A stretch of DNA of 64,000 bases, taken from Turnera subulata. Taxonomy: Eukaryota; Streptophyta; Magnoliopsida; Malpighiales; Passifloraceae. The notes beneath the pieces were generated by a model, which made no database searches, had not been told where the DNA came from, and saw nothing but the letters and a program-made list of their open reading frames with translations. A program made the position numbers and the translations under genes. Numbering within the stretch: position 1 is the first letter of the stretch; each line of letters starts with the position of its first letter. This document shows positions 45,411-56,025 of this stretch, piece after piece. The DNA lies in contig JAKUCV010004521.1 of assembly GCA_028386065.3 (NCBI GenBank), positions 35,509 through 99,508 on the forward strand, written 5' to 3'.

Positions 45411-46611
45411 TACCAGGGCGGGGTCCACGGGCTAGCTAGCTTGACTACCAGGCGACGGCCATCATTTAACTAGTGATAGGGGCCCTGATAATAAAATTGG
45501 TGTAGCGTGTCTAGAATCACAAAGTATGTGTTATACAGAGTTCGTGTAAACTTCAGATTCTTGCTGTTATTGTGACTTGGTTTTATTTACGGTTTAAGTA
45601 TATGTATACTTGCTTATGGATTTTACCCGGTGAGCACTTCGGACTCACCCCTCGCCTGCGCGACCTGGTCGCGTAGATTGATTGTGCGTAGCTCAGGAAC
45701 GTTCGAGGCAAGCTGTGGTGCACCTTCTGCCAGGCCCGGATCCACCCTGCGTTGCATTATGTCCGTATCATTATTTATTGTTGTGTTGTATTAAGACTTC
45801 CGCTGCTTGCTGTTGTTATCTCTATGGATTGATGCTTGTAGTATTAATGTCCCCGTACCGGGACTAGTACGAATGATGTATTATGTACTTTTAATGTATT
45901 TAATCCGTTGGTTGTGTTATTTACCGCTGTGGTTGTTGTAATAGTATGTGGTCCCACGTGTTTACTGTGTATAACGGTAAATACGGATCGGGGCGTTTCA
46001 AAAATGATAATTGGAAGTGATGTGACTAATTACATTGTGATATCAAAAGATGAGGTAAATAATGAATGATAAGTAAAAATGAATCGATTTTCAAATAGGT
46101 ATTGACAAATCTAAGTTTTTATTTTTCGATTGTCAAGACGAAAAATATATTTTTTTAATAAGGATGAACAAAGCAAACGACTGGATAGGAGAAAATGACA
46201 ATTTGTTGCAGAGGAAGTACGAAAGATAACTGTTGAAGAACAAAATGAAAAAAAGAACTTGGATTTCTGTTGAAGGCGAAGATAGTCAAATGCAACCAAT
46301 TCTTAAGAAAGTTAAGGTAGAAAAAATAAAAATGTTCTATTACATACACTTTACTTTTCAAATATTTATAACTGTCAAAGTTTTTTATATCAACCGTATT
46401 CATGATTAGTATATTACAATTTTATTATAATACAAAACAATTATTAGAAGAGGTAATCATTTTATTGATACAAAATATAAGGTAATTATTGTATTTATAA
46501 TTTTTAATTCATCTATGAAATTATAAATTATAATAAAAAATCACTTATTTTAATAAATATTTACAAAAAAATTTAATTATCAAAAAATTATTTAAAAAAA
46601 CAAAATTGTAC

Positions 46612-46640
46612 CACGTGCATCGCACGTGCACAAAAGCTAG
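46612..46640 (+). mobile_element. Helitron 3' terminus
   Basis: CACGTGC (46612-46618) and GCACGTG (46622-46628) form a perfect 7-bp stem with a 3-nt loop. Eight bases later the sequence ends CTAG (46637-46640), followed by T. This matches the hairpin plus CTRR terminus of plant Helitrons. The 350 bp before it is AT-rich. Confidence 0.8.
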
Positions 46641-47270
46641 TGAATAAAAATAAACTAATGTGCAATGATAAAACTGTTTTTATTTTGTGAAGTTATTAAC
46701 TTTCAAATCTGATAAACTGCATTATTATTTATTAGTAATAACGACAGATATATTAATTCTATATGCACATCAAAATTTCCAAAACTTTACATCCTAATCA
46801 TGTTTACATTGAAGCTTAGAAATCATTGTTAATTTATTGGCCGAAAAACACATCCAAATATTAATTCTTTCTCTTTTGTATATTACTCATTATAATAGAG
46901 AAAGCATGAACTTGTATAGCCTGATACGAAATGCATATTTTGCACGTAAATGTAAAGAATAAGCAAATAATGTGACCTCTTTAATGTTGGTAATGAATCA
47001 AACTACAAGCAAAAAAAGCTGCAAGCAAAAAACTATGCGGTATACTAAAACACAAATGATGTGCTCCCAATAATAAGATAATTAATGCCATCAATAGCTT
47101 TACCAAACTATAAAGAAATAGTAAAGAAACACATAAAAATAGATAATATTTAAGAATAAAAATATTTTTTTTGTGAAAGGGATATATGCATGAATACCAA
47201 TACCACAAGTAGAAACAACAAACTTTGAGAATGCATATAAATTATATCAGAATACAAAAGAGGGCCAATG
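46641..47270. other. AT-rich intergenic sequence, no gene seen
   Basis: Short spacer between the Helitron end and the next LTR element. ORFs under 80 codons without motifs. Confidence 0.45.
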
Positions 47271-47676
47271 TGTCACGGCCCAAGAGTGTGGCGTAGCAGA
47301 TGCACACTCTCACCGTACGACACAAGCAAGATTGTCCCTTGACTTGTAAGCCTAAACACGCAAACACACCAAAGAGAGAACCAAGAAAATAATAAAGCAA
47401 GAGAAGTAATTAGGAGAAGACTCAGTAGTATTATTAATAAACCATCAACAACAATATATGCCCAACAACTCCCCCTCACGCATCCTAGGTGCCGCAAGGT
47501 TTCAGTCCTTCCCTTACAAGTAATAGGATTCCTATCGCGACTAGGTTTCCTACCACAAGTCTATTCCTATTAAGATTCAAAGTGGCCAGCCCGAATCCGA
47601 CAAGAATAGTTCAGCCCACACGCGCACTGGCAAGCCCAAGAAAACCTTGTGCGCCTTGGATTCTCAGGTTGTGATA
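47271..47676 (-). repeat. 3' LTR of the gag-protease element
   Basis: 406 bp, closely matching 51822-52234. The inner end is TA instead of CA (plus strand gttgtgata), a likely point change. Confidence 0.8.
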
Positions 47677-47856
47677 TTCTCCCCCACCTATTCTGGCAAC
47701 ATGTGCTCGCCCGAACTTCTGCAACATGTGCTCGCCTGTCAATCTTGCTCCACGACTTTCTCTCCAACGCACAAGAAACTCGACCACCAGTGCATCCGTA
47801 CCATGCCCTCGAACAAGTCTGTCTACCAAAATCTGCACAATAAGGGTCCTCCTAAC

Positions 47857-50813
47857 CTACGTAGCTCTGACCCTCGAACTCGTCCCTGGCACTACCTGTA
47901 TTTTTATAAGAGCCTGCTTGTCTTTCAAAGCACCCTCACGCACCGCGTACAAAGTAAAGTCTTGCTTGTCCCCGTGAAGTACTATCCTTCTTTCCTTAGC
48001 AAAGACTTCAGCCTGTTTCTTCGAAAGAAACTCCATCCGAAGAACCACTGAATAGTTATCCATAGACACCACTGTGAAGTTAACCTTGTCGTGCCACTCA
48101 CCTATGTCAACCTTGACGTCATGTGCAACTCCAATAACGGGTTGTTCTCTCGCATTTGTCGGCTTCATGACACTGTCGTCCACCTTCCTGTACCGAACTC
48201 CCAATCTCTTAGCCACATCCATCTCCTTGAAATTGTGAGTTGCCCCAGTATCCACTAAGGCATCCAGCTCCTCCCTATAAATCGACAACTTGAGAAACAT
48301 CCTCCCCTTATCTTGCACATGCTTGGACGCATCCATGGCACCCAGCTTCTTCAAAGTAGCCATCTTGACACCAGCTTCTTGATCATCCTCAGAGTCCGCA
48401 TCTACTCGCTTCACTGCCGATAGCCTGTTCTTCTTTGGACAGTCGATCTTCCGATGAGGCCCCTTGTAGAGAAAGCAATGAATGCTACTTCCCTCTTGCT
48501 TGACATTCTCCCCACTACCTTTGCCAACGACATCCCATGTTGGTGATTGCTTGCGCCCCAGCGTCCCAGTGAATTCTATCAAAGAATTAGCAATACTAAT
48601 GGCCTCCGACAATGTCTTCGCCCCTCGTCGATCCAACTCATCCCGCGTCTATCATTTCAGACTACCCATGAAAGCATAGAATGCCTCTGTTTCCGGCATG
48701 TTGATCTCCAATAGCAATTCTTGGAAATCCTGAACATGCTTCCGAATACTATCCCCCTACCTGAGTGTCTGCAGCTTGTCCCGCGCCTCCCGCTCAGCAT
48801 GTTGTGGATGGAATTATGTCTTTAGTTCCGAAAAGGCAACCCATTCCATGAAGGTAATGTAAGTAACCGGGCATGCAAACTTGACAATCAAAATGCAGCA
48901 GAAAGACCCGGTACTCATGGAGGATCCAAGTGAAGCTAACTAAACCGAATAACAATTTTTTGTACCTTGCTTGGTTGAGGTCTTTCACCCAACTGTAGTG
49001 TAGAATCAGTAAGAACCCGTCAAGAAATCCGGCTCCTCTACGGTATCCACACGAACCGTTGATGACTGCTAGCAACCGTCTCACGATCACTAACCCGAGC
49101 ACTCCCGAACCGCAGTGCTAGCTGCAAAATTTTCGAGAGCTAGAAATTAGTGTTTATATGTGCTTCTTTCTTTCTCAAAGAATGAAGTGTGTAATCTAAA
49201 TTGTGTGTGAATGTTGTGTGTCTTGATAATCTGATTATCAAGCCCTATTTATACACACAATTAATGCATAGATTAATGAGACAATGGCCAACATCATCAT
49301 ACATTAACCATCATGATTATACTTTAAGTCTAATCATGTCTCCACTATGTCTTAATGCTCTACTAAGCATTAATGGATGCTCCACTAAGCATTAATGGGA
49401 TTACACATCATATGGCATTAATTTTGGTTCAATAATTCTGATAATTAGTAAACCAAATCAGCCCAAAACGACCCGGTCCAACCATGGTCCAACCAAGGTT
49501 CAACCATGGTCCACCCACCTGGTCGAATCATGGTTCAACCACCAGCTTGAATCAACAGTTCTAAGTGTGTGACCCTTTAGGCACTTGTAACGTTTGGCAA
49601 TAATTGTAAAATCTCATTTTACAATTATAAACAATGAGCGGTGTCTAGCAACACATCTTTGCTACCCAAACGACAAGATCAGTACTGATTCAATATGCCT
49701 CGGAAACATGTCATCGTCCTTTCGTCCCATTATCAAGATTAAACACGAGACATGGAAAACGTCAATCTCGTATATGTTTAATCTTAGTTTCTTGATCCCC
49801 GAGTTAATTGTGTAAAATCGGATACTCATGATATCACCATATCATATAATCCGAGCATGGCCACGCATTTACAGTTCAACTCTATCAAGAGGCCCATCTG
49901 ATAATATACCCGTTATATGAGTTGGACGTATCCCATCTTGATCGATCAAAACCCACTACACATTACGTCATATACCCAATGATTACCCTTACGTCTACTC
50001 AGTTATGAGTGACTAGGAATAATATCAAAGTATACGACTCATATGTTGGGAACCTTGATGATCTCAGGTCTAAGGACAATACATATAAGAACCACTAATG
50101 ACAACCATATAACGTTTCATGTAGGGTTCTTATGTGGGTCGGTCCAGTCCACAAGTTCTCTAACTTGTACCCGTATGTAGAATTCATATCTCATATAATT
50201 CTCAACATACGCTAGTCTTAATTTATTATTACAACCCATCCATAATAGTAATCGACTAGGGACATTTAAGAATATATAATATTATAGGGTTATAAATATG
50301 TGCAAGCGTTTATCTCATAAACATATTTATTGGAATAACCTTAATGTATATATATATACATGACTACATAAGATCATCCATTGATTGGCTTTTGGGCACA
50401 TTACTAACAGGTAATACCCCCTCCACTCCAGGATTAGTCACCCTGCACCGCCACCATAACTGCACAGTCTTAAAGAGATACATTGCCGCCGTTTGCACCT
50501 TCTCTAGTTCCTCGGTGATGCCTAACCTAGCAAGGTATGTCTCCACCTCGAACAAAAACCCATCAAGCTTCCTAGCAGATCGTGAATCATCATATCCCTG
50601 TGGCTTCAGAATCTCCACTTTAGCTCTAGGCTTTGTCAAACCCTGTACACCGCCTGATGCCAAGTTTGCAAGTGTCTCCTTGCAAAGTACCACATCCTCC
50701 TCGAGTGCTTTTTGATCCTCTAGGTCTGCCTCGACTCTGGACAAACGAACCAACAAGTCACCAACAATTGTTTTCAGCTCCCGCCTGAACTCTTTTCTCA
50801 GTTCATCGGCCAT
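47857..50813 (-). pseudogene. gag-protease gene of the Ty3-type element, interrupted
   Basis: The N-terminal gag part starts at 50813 (MADELRKEFRRELKTIVGDL) and includes YLARLGI and LWWRCRV. A solo LTR at 48858-50409 cuts it. The frame resumes at about 48855 and contains in-frame stops near 48760, 48815 and 48650. It then runs open from 48636 to 47857 with a degraded CCHC zinc knuckle (CFLYKGPHRKIDCPKK; the second cysteine is Tyr) and an aspartic-protease active site (ALVDTGATHNF). Gag would form the particle and the protease would process it. Stops, the lost knuckle cysteine and the insertion show it is inactive. Confidence 0.75.
48858..50409 (-). mobile_element. Solo LTR nested in gag
   Basis: 1552-bp insert with perfect TSDs GGTAA (48853-48857 and 50410-50414). 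On the minus strand it starts TGTTAGTAATGTGCCC and ends GGTTACTTACA. The gag reading frame can be followed from one side to the other, which fixes the borders. No coding capacity. The long LTR suggests a Copia-type source, but this is a guess. A candidate TATA is on the minus strand near 49250. Confidence 0.75.
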
Positions 50814-51479
50814 ATGTTGTAGTACCCATTGCAGCTAGTTCTTTGTACCCTTCAAGTCCTCCAGCAAGCCGTCCTTCTCGGTTTGAAAGACCCCAAACTG
50901 ATCCTCGAGATCCATCATCCGAGTATCCAAGGATTCACCGATTGCAACCGATTTTTCTTCTTGGGTTTGGATTCGTTGCATTCCTTTGGATGTCCACGCT
51001 CTTCGTCAGCCTCGTGTACAGTATCCTTCTATGTCCCATCTTTGGTAACAAAAGATCCCGCCAAATCGTCCGTCAGCTCAACCATCCTCTCCGCCAAAAG
51101 TGTACCTGTGCTTAAAACCTGTGTCAAGGCAACACTACCTCCACAAACAAGTTGTTAGTACCACAACTCAAAACAAGCACCAAGTACTAGTTCTCCACGC
51201 AAGGAACCAGACACAATTCAGCCCCTTCTCTGCCTACACTAGTCACCTAAGTCTGCTCCAAAGCTCCACAAACCTTGTTGTCCAAAACCCCTAGCCAATC
51301 TACACCCTTCCAACAAGATGCACAAATCGGCCAGCAAAGAAAACAAACAACAAGATTGCACTTTGTCCAAGTACCAACAAAAGTCGACTAGGCCAAAAAA
51401 GAGAACAAATAATACCACGATTCAATTCTTGTTTGTGAAAAAGAATAAAAAAGTTTATACCAATTAGCCTTTTTGCAGC

Positions 51480-51790
51480 CCAATCGCACCAAAAGGCACA
51501 CCAATTAGCGCGCCCACAAGCCAATTAACGCGCATAGCCAACCAATTAGCACGCCAATTAGCGTGCCCACCAAACCACTTAGCGCACCAATTAGCATGCC
51601 TAGAGAACCCACCAGCGAGCCAATTAGCACGCCCAGTCGAACCCACCAGCGAGTCAATTAGCGCGCCCAGACCTGCACCAATCGAACCAATTAGCGCGCC
51701 CAGATCTGCACCAACGAACAAATTGGCGCGCCCAAATCTGCACCAGCGAACCAATTGGTGCACCAATCCGCACCAACAGCGGACCAACGG
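51480..51790 (-). repeat. Degenerate tandem repeat (CAATTAGCGCGCCC) in the 5' leader
   Basis: About 14 variants of a roughly 18-24 bp unit centred on ccaattagcgcgccca, just inside the primer-binding site of the gag-protease element. The 118-codon minus-strand ORF here only reflects the repeat. Confidence 0.75.
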
Positions 51791-51821
51791 CACCAACAGC
51801 AAGTCAAGCTCCTCTACCACT

Positions 51822-52234
51822 TGTCACGGCCCAAGAGTGTGGCGCAGTGGATGCACACTCTCATCGTGCGGCACAAGCAAGATCGTCCCTTAACTTGTAA
51901 GCCTACACAAGCAAACACACCAAAGAGAGAATCAAAAGAATAATAAAGCAAGGGAAGTAATTAGGAGAAGACTCAGTATTATTATTAATAAACCATCAAC
52001 AACAATACATGCCCAACAACTCCCCCTCACACGTCCTATTTATATAGGTGCCGCAAGGTTTCAGCCCTTCCCCCACAAGTAATAGGATTCCTATCGCGAC
52101 TAGGTTTCCTACTACAAGTCTATTCCTATTAAAATTCAAAGTGGTCAGCCAAATCCAATAAGAATAATTTAGCCCACACACGCACCAGCAATCCCAAAGA
52201 AACCCTGTGCGCCTTGGATTTCCGAGTTGTGAAA
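51822..52234 (-). repeat. 5' LTR of the gag-protease element
   Basis: About 413 bp, starting TGTCACGGCCCAAGAGTGTG on the plus strand, followed inward (51800-51820) by the primer-binding-like sequence. Confidence 0.8.
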
Positions 52235-52249
52235 AATGTCCAGTAGGGA

Positions 52250-52800
52250 GATGACTAGTCACACACACTTCAATTAGTGAGCACTGTAACGAGTTATAAA
52301 ATTAGCATAGAAATTGCCTTCCCGAAAAATATGGCACAGTAAGCAATACCAATCCCGAGCTAGGAGACGACGAATGTCCTGAACCAAAGAATCAAGAGAA
52401 TGAAAATTGGAGGCTTCGGAAGTCACAAGTTGAACCGCCCAATCTCAACTTGCAACAACGGAAACCATTATCCCAGGCCAAAAATAGTTCGTGGCCCAAG
52501 ACAAATAACTCTGCAACAAGAGGACTAATAGTTCTAAGATTAGCCCAAAGAACAACAACCCAACCACCCAGATGATTTCGAATCAATCCACCTGCCCCGA
52601 AATACTCCTCCGAAAAACATTCCCATTACATTCAACTTCACCCAATGTATGAGATATTTAATCCACACCACCTACTGAGTCAACTGAGGGCCTGAGGCAT
52701 TAAGCCTGTCACAGAACTCAAAAACTCCTCTATGTACTACTTGGCAAGAGTAATAGAGTGACGAGTAATGTTCCGCCATGGTGTATCCTCATTCCTCTCC
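52250..52800 (-). pseudogene. LINE ORF2 remnant: C-terminal RNase H-like domain
   Basis: On the minus strand, in changing frames, one reads WVKLNV (near 52640), GGLIRNHLGGWVVVLW, AELFVLGHELFLAWDNGF and, after a frameshift, a stretch resembling LLARDWYCLL and EGNFYANF. The order WxKLNxDG, GG(L/V)xR, AEL, and the final HVxREAN-like block is that of the RNase H-like domain at the end of many plant LINE ORF2 proteins. Stops and frameshifts are frequent. Upstream parts (reverse transcriptase, endonuclease) are not seen. Confidence 0.55.
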
Positions 52801-53237
52801 CTCAAAGGCAAATAAATTCCTAGCATACTATAACCTCCAACAAAGAGCTACAAACAAAGTATAGCCATTATGACATCGAAGGACTATGAGCATAGCAATC
52901 AAACTTAAAGGCCATACCCAGAAATGTTGCTGTTGTGAATGAGGAATGATTCTTTAAGAATAAATTTTTTGATATATGCTATTAAAAAAATAAAATAAAA
53001 TGAACAAATAAGCAAAATGGCGTCACTCCATAAAAATAATAAACTTTGTCAAGCTTTACAATTGTTTTACTTTGTCCATAAATATAATTTGTATGTCTTT
53101 TTGGGCTGCAAATTATATAACTGTGTTTAGGGCCCAATCCAACTGGTTTGCCTTGCCTCCCGCAGCCCTGCTGTCTATAATATGCATATAATGAAAGATC
53201 CAAAAAATAATATGCTTATAAAACCATCAAGTCTTAA

Positions 53238-53915
53238 GAGGCCCAAGTGAGATCCACACGAGTGGATTTGGACACCACAAAGTAACCCAAAATCTAAAGG
53301 CATTGGGTATATGGGTCCTCTCCACTTATATATTACTCACTTGGTCTCTTTCTATCCGATGTGGGACAATTACTCATACTTGAACACCCAACAATCTCCC
53401 CCTCAAGTGTGAGTTTCTTCCACATTTGCGACATCCTCAAGAGCCCGCTCCACAACACCAAGCCCGTGTACAAAGGAGCACGCGCCTACCAATCTCTTTG
53501 GTTTTCAAGAATCACGCCTTACAACTCCACAACTAGGCCTACACGTGGGGGCAGCAACCACGGGGCAAACCATGTCGCATATCAATATCGATCACAGCCG
53601 AACCTTCGGCTCCGCTACCACTTGTTAGCGAGTAAGGCGCCGGGAGTAGCCCGCAAATCGGGCATATCAATATCGATCACAGCCGAACCTTCGGCTCCGC
53701 TACCACTTGTTAGCGAGTAAGGCGCCGGGAGTAGCCCGCAAATCGGGGAGAAAACAAACGAGGCCCAAATGAGATCCACACGCGTGGGCTTGGACACCAC
53801 AAAATAACCCAAAACCTTAAAGTATTGGGTACATGGGTCCTCTCCACTTATATATTACTCACTTGGTCTCTTTCTATCCGATATGGGACAACTACTCATA
53901 CTTGAACACCCAACA
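53238..53915 (-). mobile_element. TRIM-like small LTR element
   Basis: Two direct repeats of 156 bp (53238-53393 and 53760-53915) share gaggcccaa...gagatccacac through cttgaacacccaaca. On the minus strand they start TGTTGGGTGTTC, preceded by a CTTGAGGGGGAGAT polypurine tract. Between them is an 85-bp direct duplication carrying TGGTAGCGGAGCC on the minus strand, a primer-site-like sequence. The right LTR could extend to TG at 53708 (208 bp), but the left copy differs there and no TSD is found, so the outer boundary is uncertain. No coding capacity. Confidence 0.65.
53578..53747 (-). repeat. Perfect 85-bp tandem duplication in the TRIM-like element
   Basis: 53578-53662 and 53663-53747 appear identical (catatcaatatcgatcacag ... 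cccgcaaatcggg). Each holds the primer-site-like motif and TGTTAGCGAG. Confidence 0.9.
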
Positions 53916-53920
53916 AACAG

Positions 53921-56025
53921 AAATATTGGCAGTGATGAGTCTGGAGGTGGAATTTTCTTTTTGTGTATACTTTCAAGAATAAGAAGAAGTTAATTAATCA
54001 TGGGTAGTAAACTCCATGTAAATTAATGAGAAACCCACAGTTTGGGCCAGGTACTTACCGACAAAGGGTTAATGCTGTGAGAGGCTGCTTAAGCTTGAAG
54101 ATAAGGCATTTGTTAGTGGTGGTTGAACTGTTTTTGCTCGCCTAAACATCTCCGCTTTGAAACTAATTAAGCACCCTTATTGCTTTTGCAAAAAAAAATG
54201 ATACGCAAAACCAGACATTACATTAAACCGTATGATGCAAAACTTTTTTTCTGATAGAAGTAGAAGACGATCTAATAATGCGTAGACATGAAGTCTCTCT
54301 GTTCATATTTTGTGGACCATGTCAATAATAAATTGTGAAGTCCCAGCATTGGCAAGTATAAAAGGCTAAGTACAACCTAACAATACGGTACCTAATGACA
54401 CTGTGTGTGTACTGTGTTCTTGGGCTCCATTCTTCACGACCAGTAAAAGTATATATCCCCACTCCTTGGAGGCTAGAAATTTTCTAAATGTCTATTGGCA
54501 ATCTTCTGTTTGTAAATCCATTCCATTAACTGGATGTTGAAAGTGATAGGCCAAAGGTGATATACCCCCTTACTTTTAGTCTCTAGTCTCTGTCTCTACC
54601 TTTTTCCTTTCCTTTCCATCAAGGGCATCACATGTGAGGTAAAATGGAACCAGATTTTACGGTTCATTTAATACTCTTCTCAATGAATATCATTTTAAGA
54701 CCAAATTTTACTCAAAATTTTTGTAATCATAAGTCCTATTTATACAGTTCAACTGTGGCATTTGGTTTCACACTAGTGATGTGGAACATATACAATGCTA
54801 AATTGAACAGAAACCAGCTTTAATACGATATTAATGTCCGGATTCCGCAATGCAAAATTAAGTCATCACAAAACATTTAATCGATAAATCCGGATGGAAT
54901 CCTTCTCAAAATTAATTAAATCTGATAGAGTTTGTCATTAATCGTGGAAAGTCTCTCAAATTAATAGGTCCTGGTGGTGACAGTGGTATTGTGGGGTTTC
55001 ATTAAAGTTAAGTTTTGCCAAGGCTGAGGCAGATTGGTTGGATATTACTTGTCTGTGTATAGTATTTTTTTTTTTTGGTTGAACATGTGTATAGAAATAG
55101 TTGAGGTAAGAGTTTCTACGATGGTGGAGGACAAAGAGTTTCGGGCAGATGCGAAATACTTAGAAGACAAGAGTTCCAATCATGCTGTCCTAGTCTGGAG
55201 ATTCTTAATGGGGCTTTAAGGATAGGGTGTGCTTCATTGATGATATCATTAAAAATTCATCTTTGTATTTATAAAAGGTGATGTACTGATAAACAAGCTG
55301 AGATTTTGGAAAAGGACATAGGATAACCACTTCAGAGAAAAGTTTAGCAATTTTATTTTTGATCTATTTGGCCTCAGATCATAGAAAGAATGCAAACAGC
55401 TATAGTTAATACTAAAATGTTCTATCAAGTAGCGGGCACAGGTACATGTACATCCATCATTTTATCAGAACTTGCGGCTTCTTATTCATTCTATGGTTTT
55501 TAGTTTATTGCTCTAAGGTTAGCCTTATCAAAAGGCCAGACGAGGGATCTTCAAATTGTTTGATCCATGGGTATGATGAAAGAAGCTGCTGAATTCATCA
55601 GAAATAATAATAATAATAATAATAATAATAAACAATAGTGAATGTTTGCATCTGAAAATGAAAGTTAAGTATGTTATCCACCTACACATTCAAAGATAAG
55701 TTGTAAATTTGTAAACAATTGTTATACAAGCTTTGTATCCCTAGATCATATCTAAGATTAACGATAATGATAAGTAAATGCATTTCCATCTTTGGAAAAG
55801 CTTGCTTAATTACGCTATGACAAGATAGCGGGTTTAGGTTCACCCTAACAATACAGCCAATAAATGGTAGCACCTAGTCGTTGGATACCTATTAAATGGC
55901 AAGAAGCCATGCCATTTTTTGGGTATTTAATAAACATCCTCGAATCGCAATCCTACAGTAGTCAGGTTCTTCAAATAATCCAATCCTTGCAGCACTTTTT
56001 TTTTTTAAGGTTTCCTCTGTACAAC
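53921..56025. other. Upstream region of the pectate lyase gene
   Basis: Intergenic, AT-rich. It holds an (AAT)n microsatellite at about 55602-55631 and no recognisable gene. The last few hundred bases should include the promoter and 5' UTR of the plus-strand gene at 56026; I do not see an unambiguous TATA box at a fitting distance. Confidence 0.4.

Larger units (their letters stand above)
43227..46000 (+). mobile_element. Solo LTR, diverged branch of the Ty3-like family
   Basis: 2774 bp, TGTAACAGCCCGGG to GGGGCGTTTCA, perfect TSDs AAAAT (43222-43226 and 46001-46005). Interior sequence differs from the other copies but the layout is the same: terminal inverted repeat, GC-rich segment ending CAG/GTGAGT (44164), AG/GT-bounded block of 72 nt (44785-44856), hairpin-rich region (45100-45480), the TTCG hairpin (45630-45648) and a second hairpin with changed stem (45655-45676). 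It also carries two minisatellites. Confidence 0.92.
16655..46640 (+). mobile_element. Helitron-like element, broken up by nested retrotransposons
   Basis: The 5' end TCTATACTATTTATAAAAGC follows an A at 16654 and resembles plant Helitron 5' termini. The 3' end at 46612-46640 has a perfect 7-bp hairpin (CACGTGC/GCACGTG) followed by CTAG and then a T. Subtracting the LTR elements leaves about 5 kb. That remnant contains more 5'-type ends and fragments of two unrelated plant genes, typical of Helitron capture. No Rep/helicase frame is seen, so it would be non-autonomous. Because several 5' ends share one 3' end, the true left boundary could also be 23220, 23447 or 23717. Confidence 0.55.
47271..52234 (-). 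mobile_element. Ty3-type retrotransposon reduced to gag-protease, with a nested solo LTR
   Basis: LTRs of about 410 bp (47271-47676 and 51822-52234) start TGTCACGGCC on the plus strand. On the minus strand a GGTGGGGGAGAA polypurine tract precedes the left copy, and TGGTAGAGGAGC follows the right copy as primer site. The coding part is gag plus an aspartic protease; reverse transcriptase, RNase H and most of integrase are missing. A short frame near 47690-47800 (EFLVRWRESRG...MLQKF) resembles a chromodomain-type tail, so the middle of pol was probably deleted. Candidate TSDs are CAATG (47266-47270) and AAATG (52234-52238), 4 of 5 matching. Confidence 0.8.

Noticed and set aside
48855..50410. 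Apparent GT-AG intron on the plus strand (AG/GTAATG ... CTAACAG/GT)
   Set aside because: The interval is bounded by GGTAA direct repeats and TG...CA ends and splits a minus-strand gag frame. A solo LTR explains all of this; the splice-like signals come from the TSD and LTR ends.
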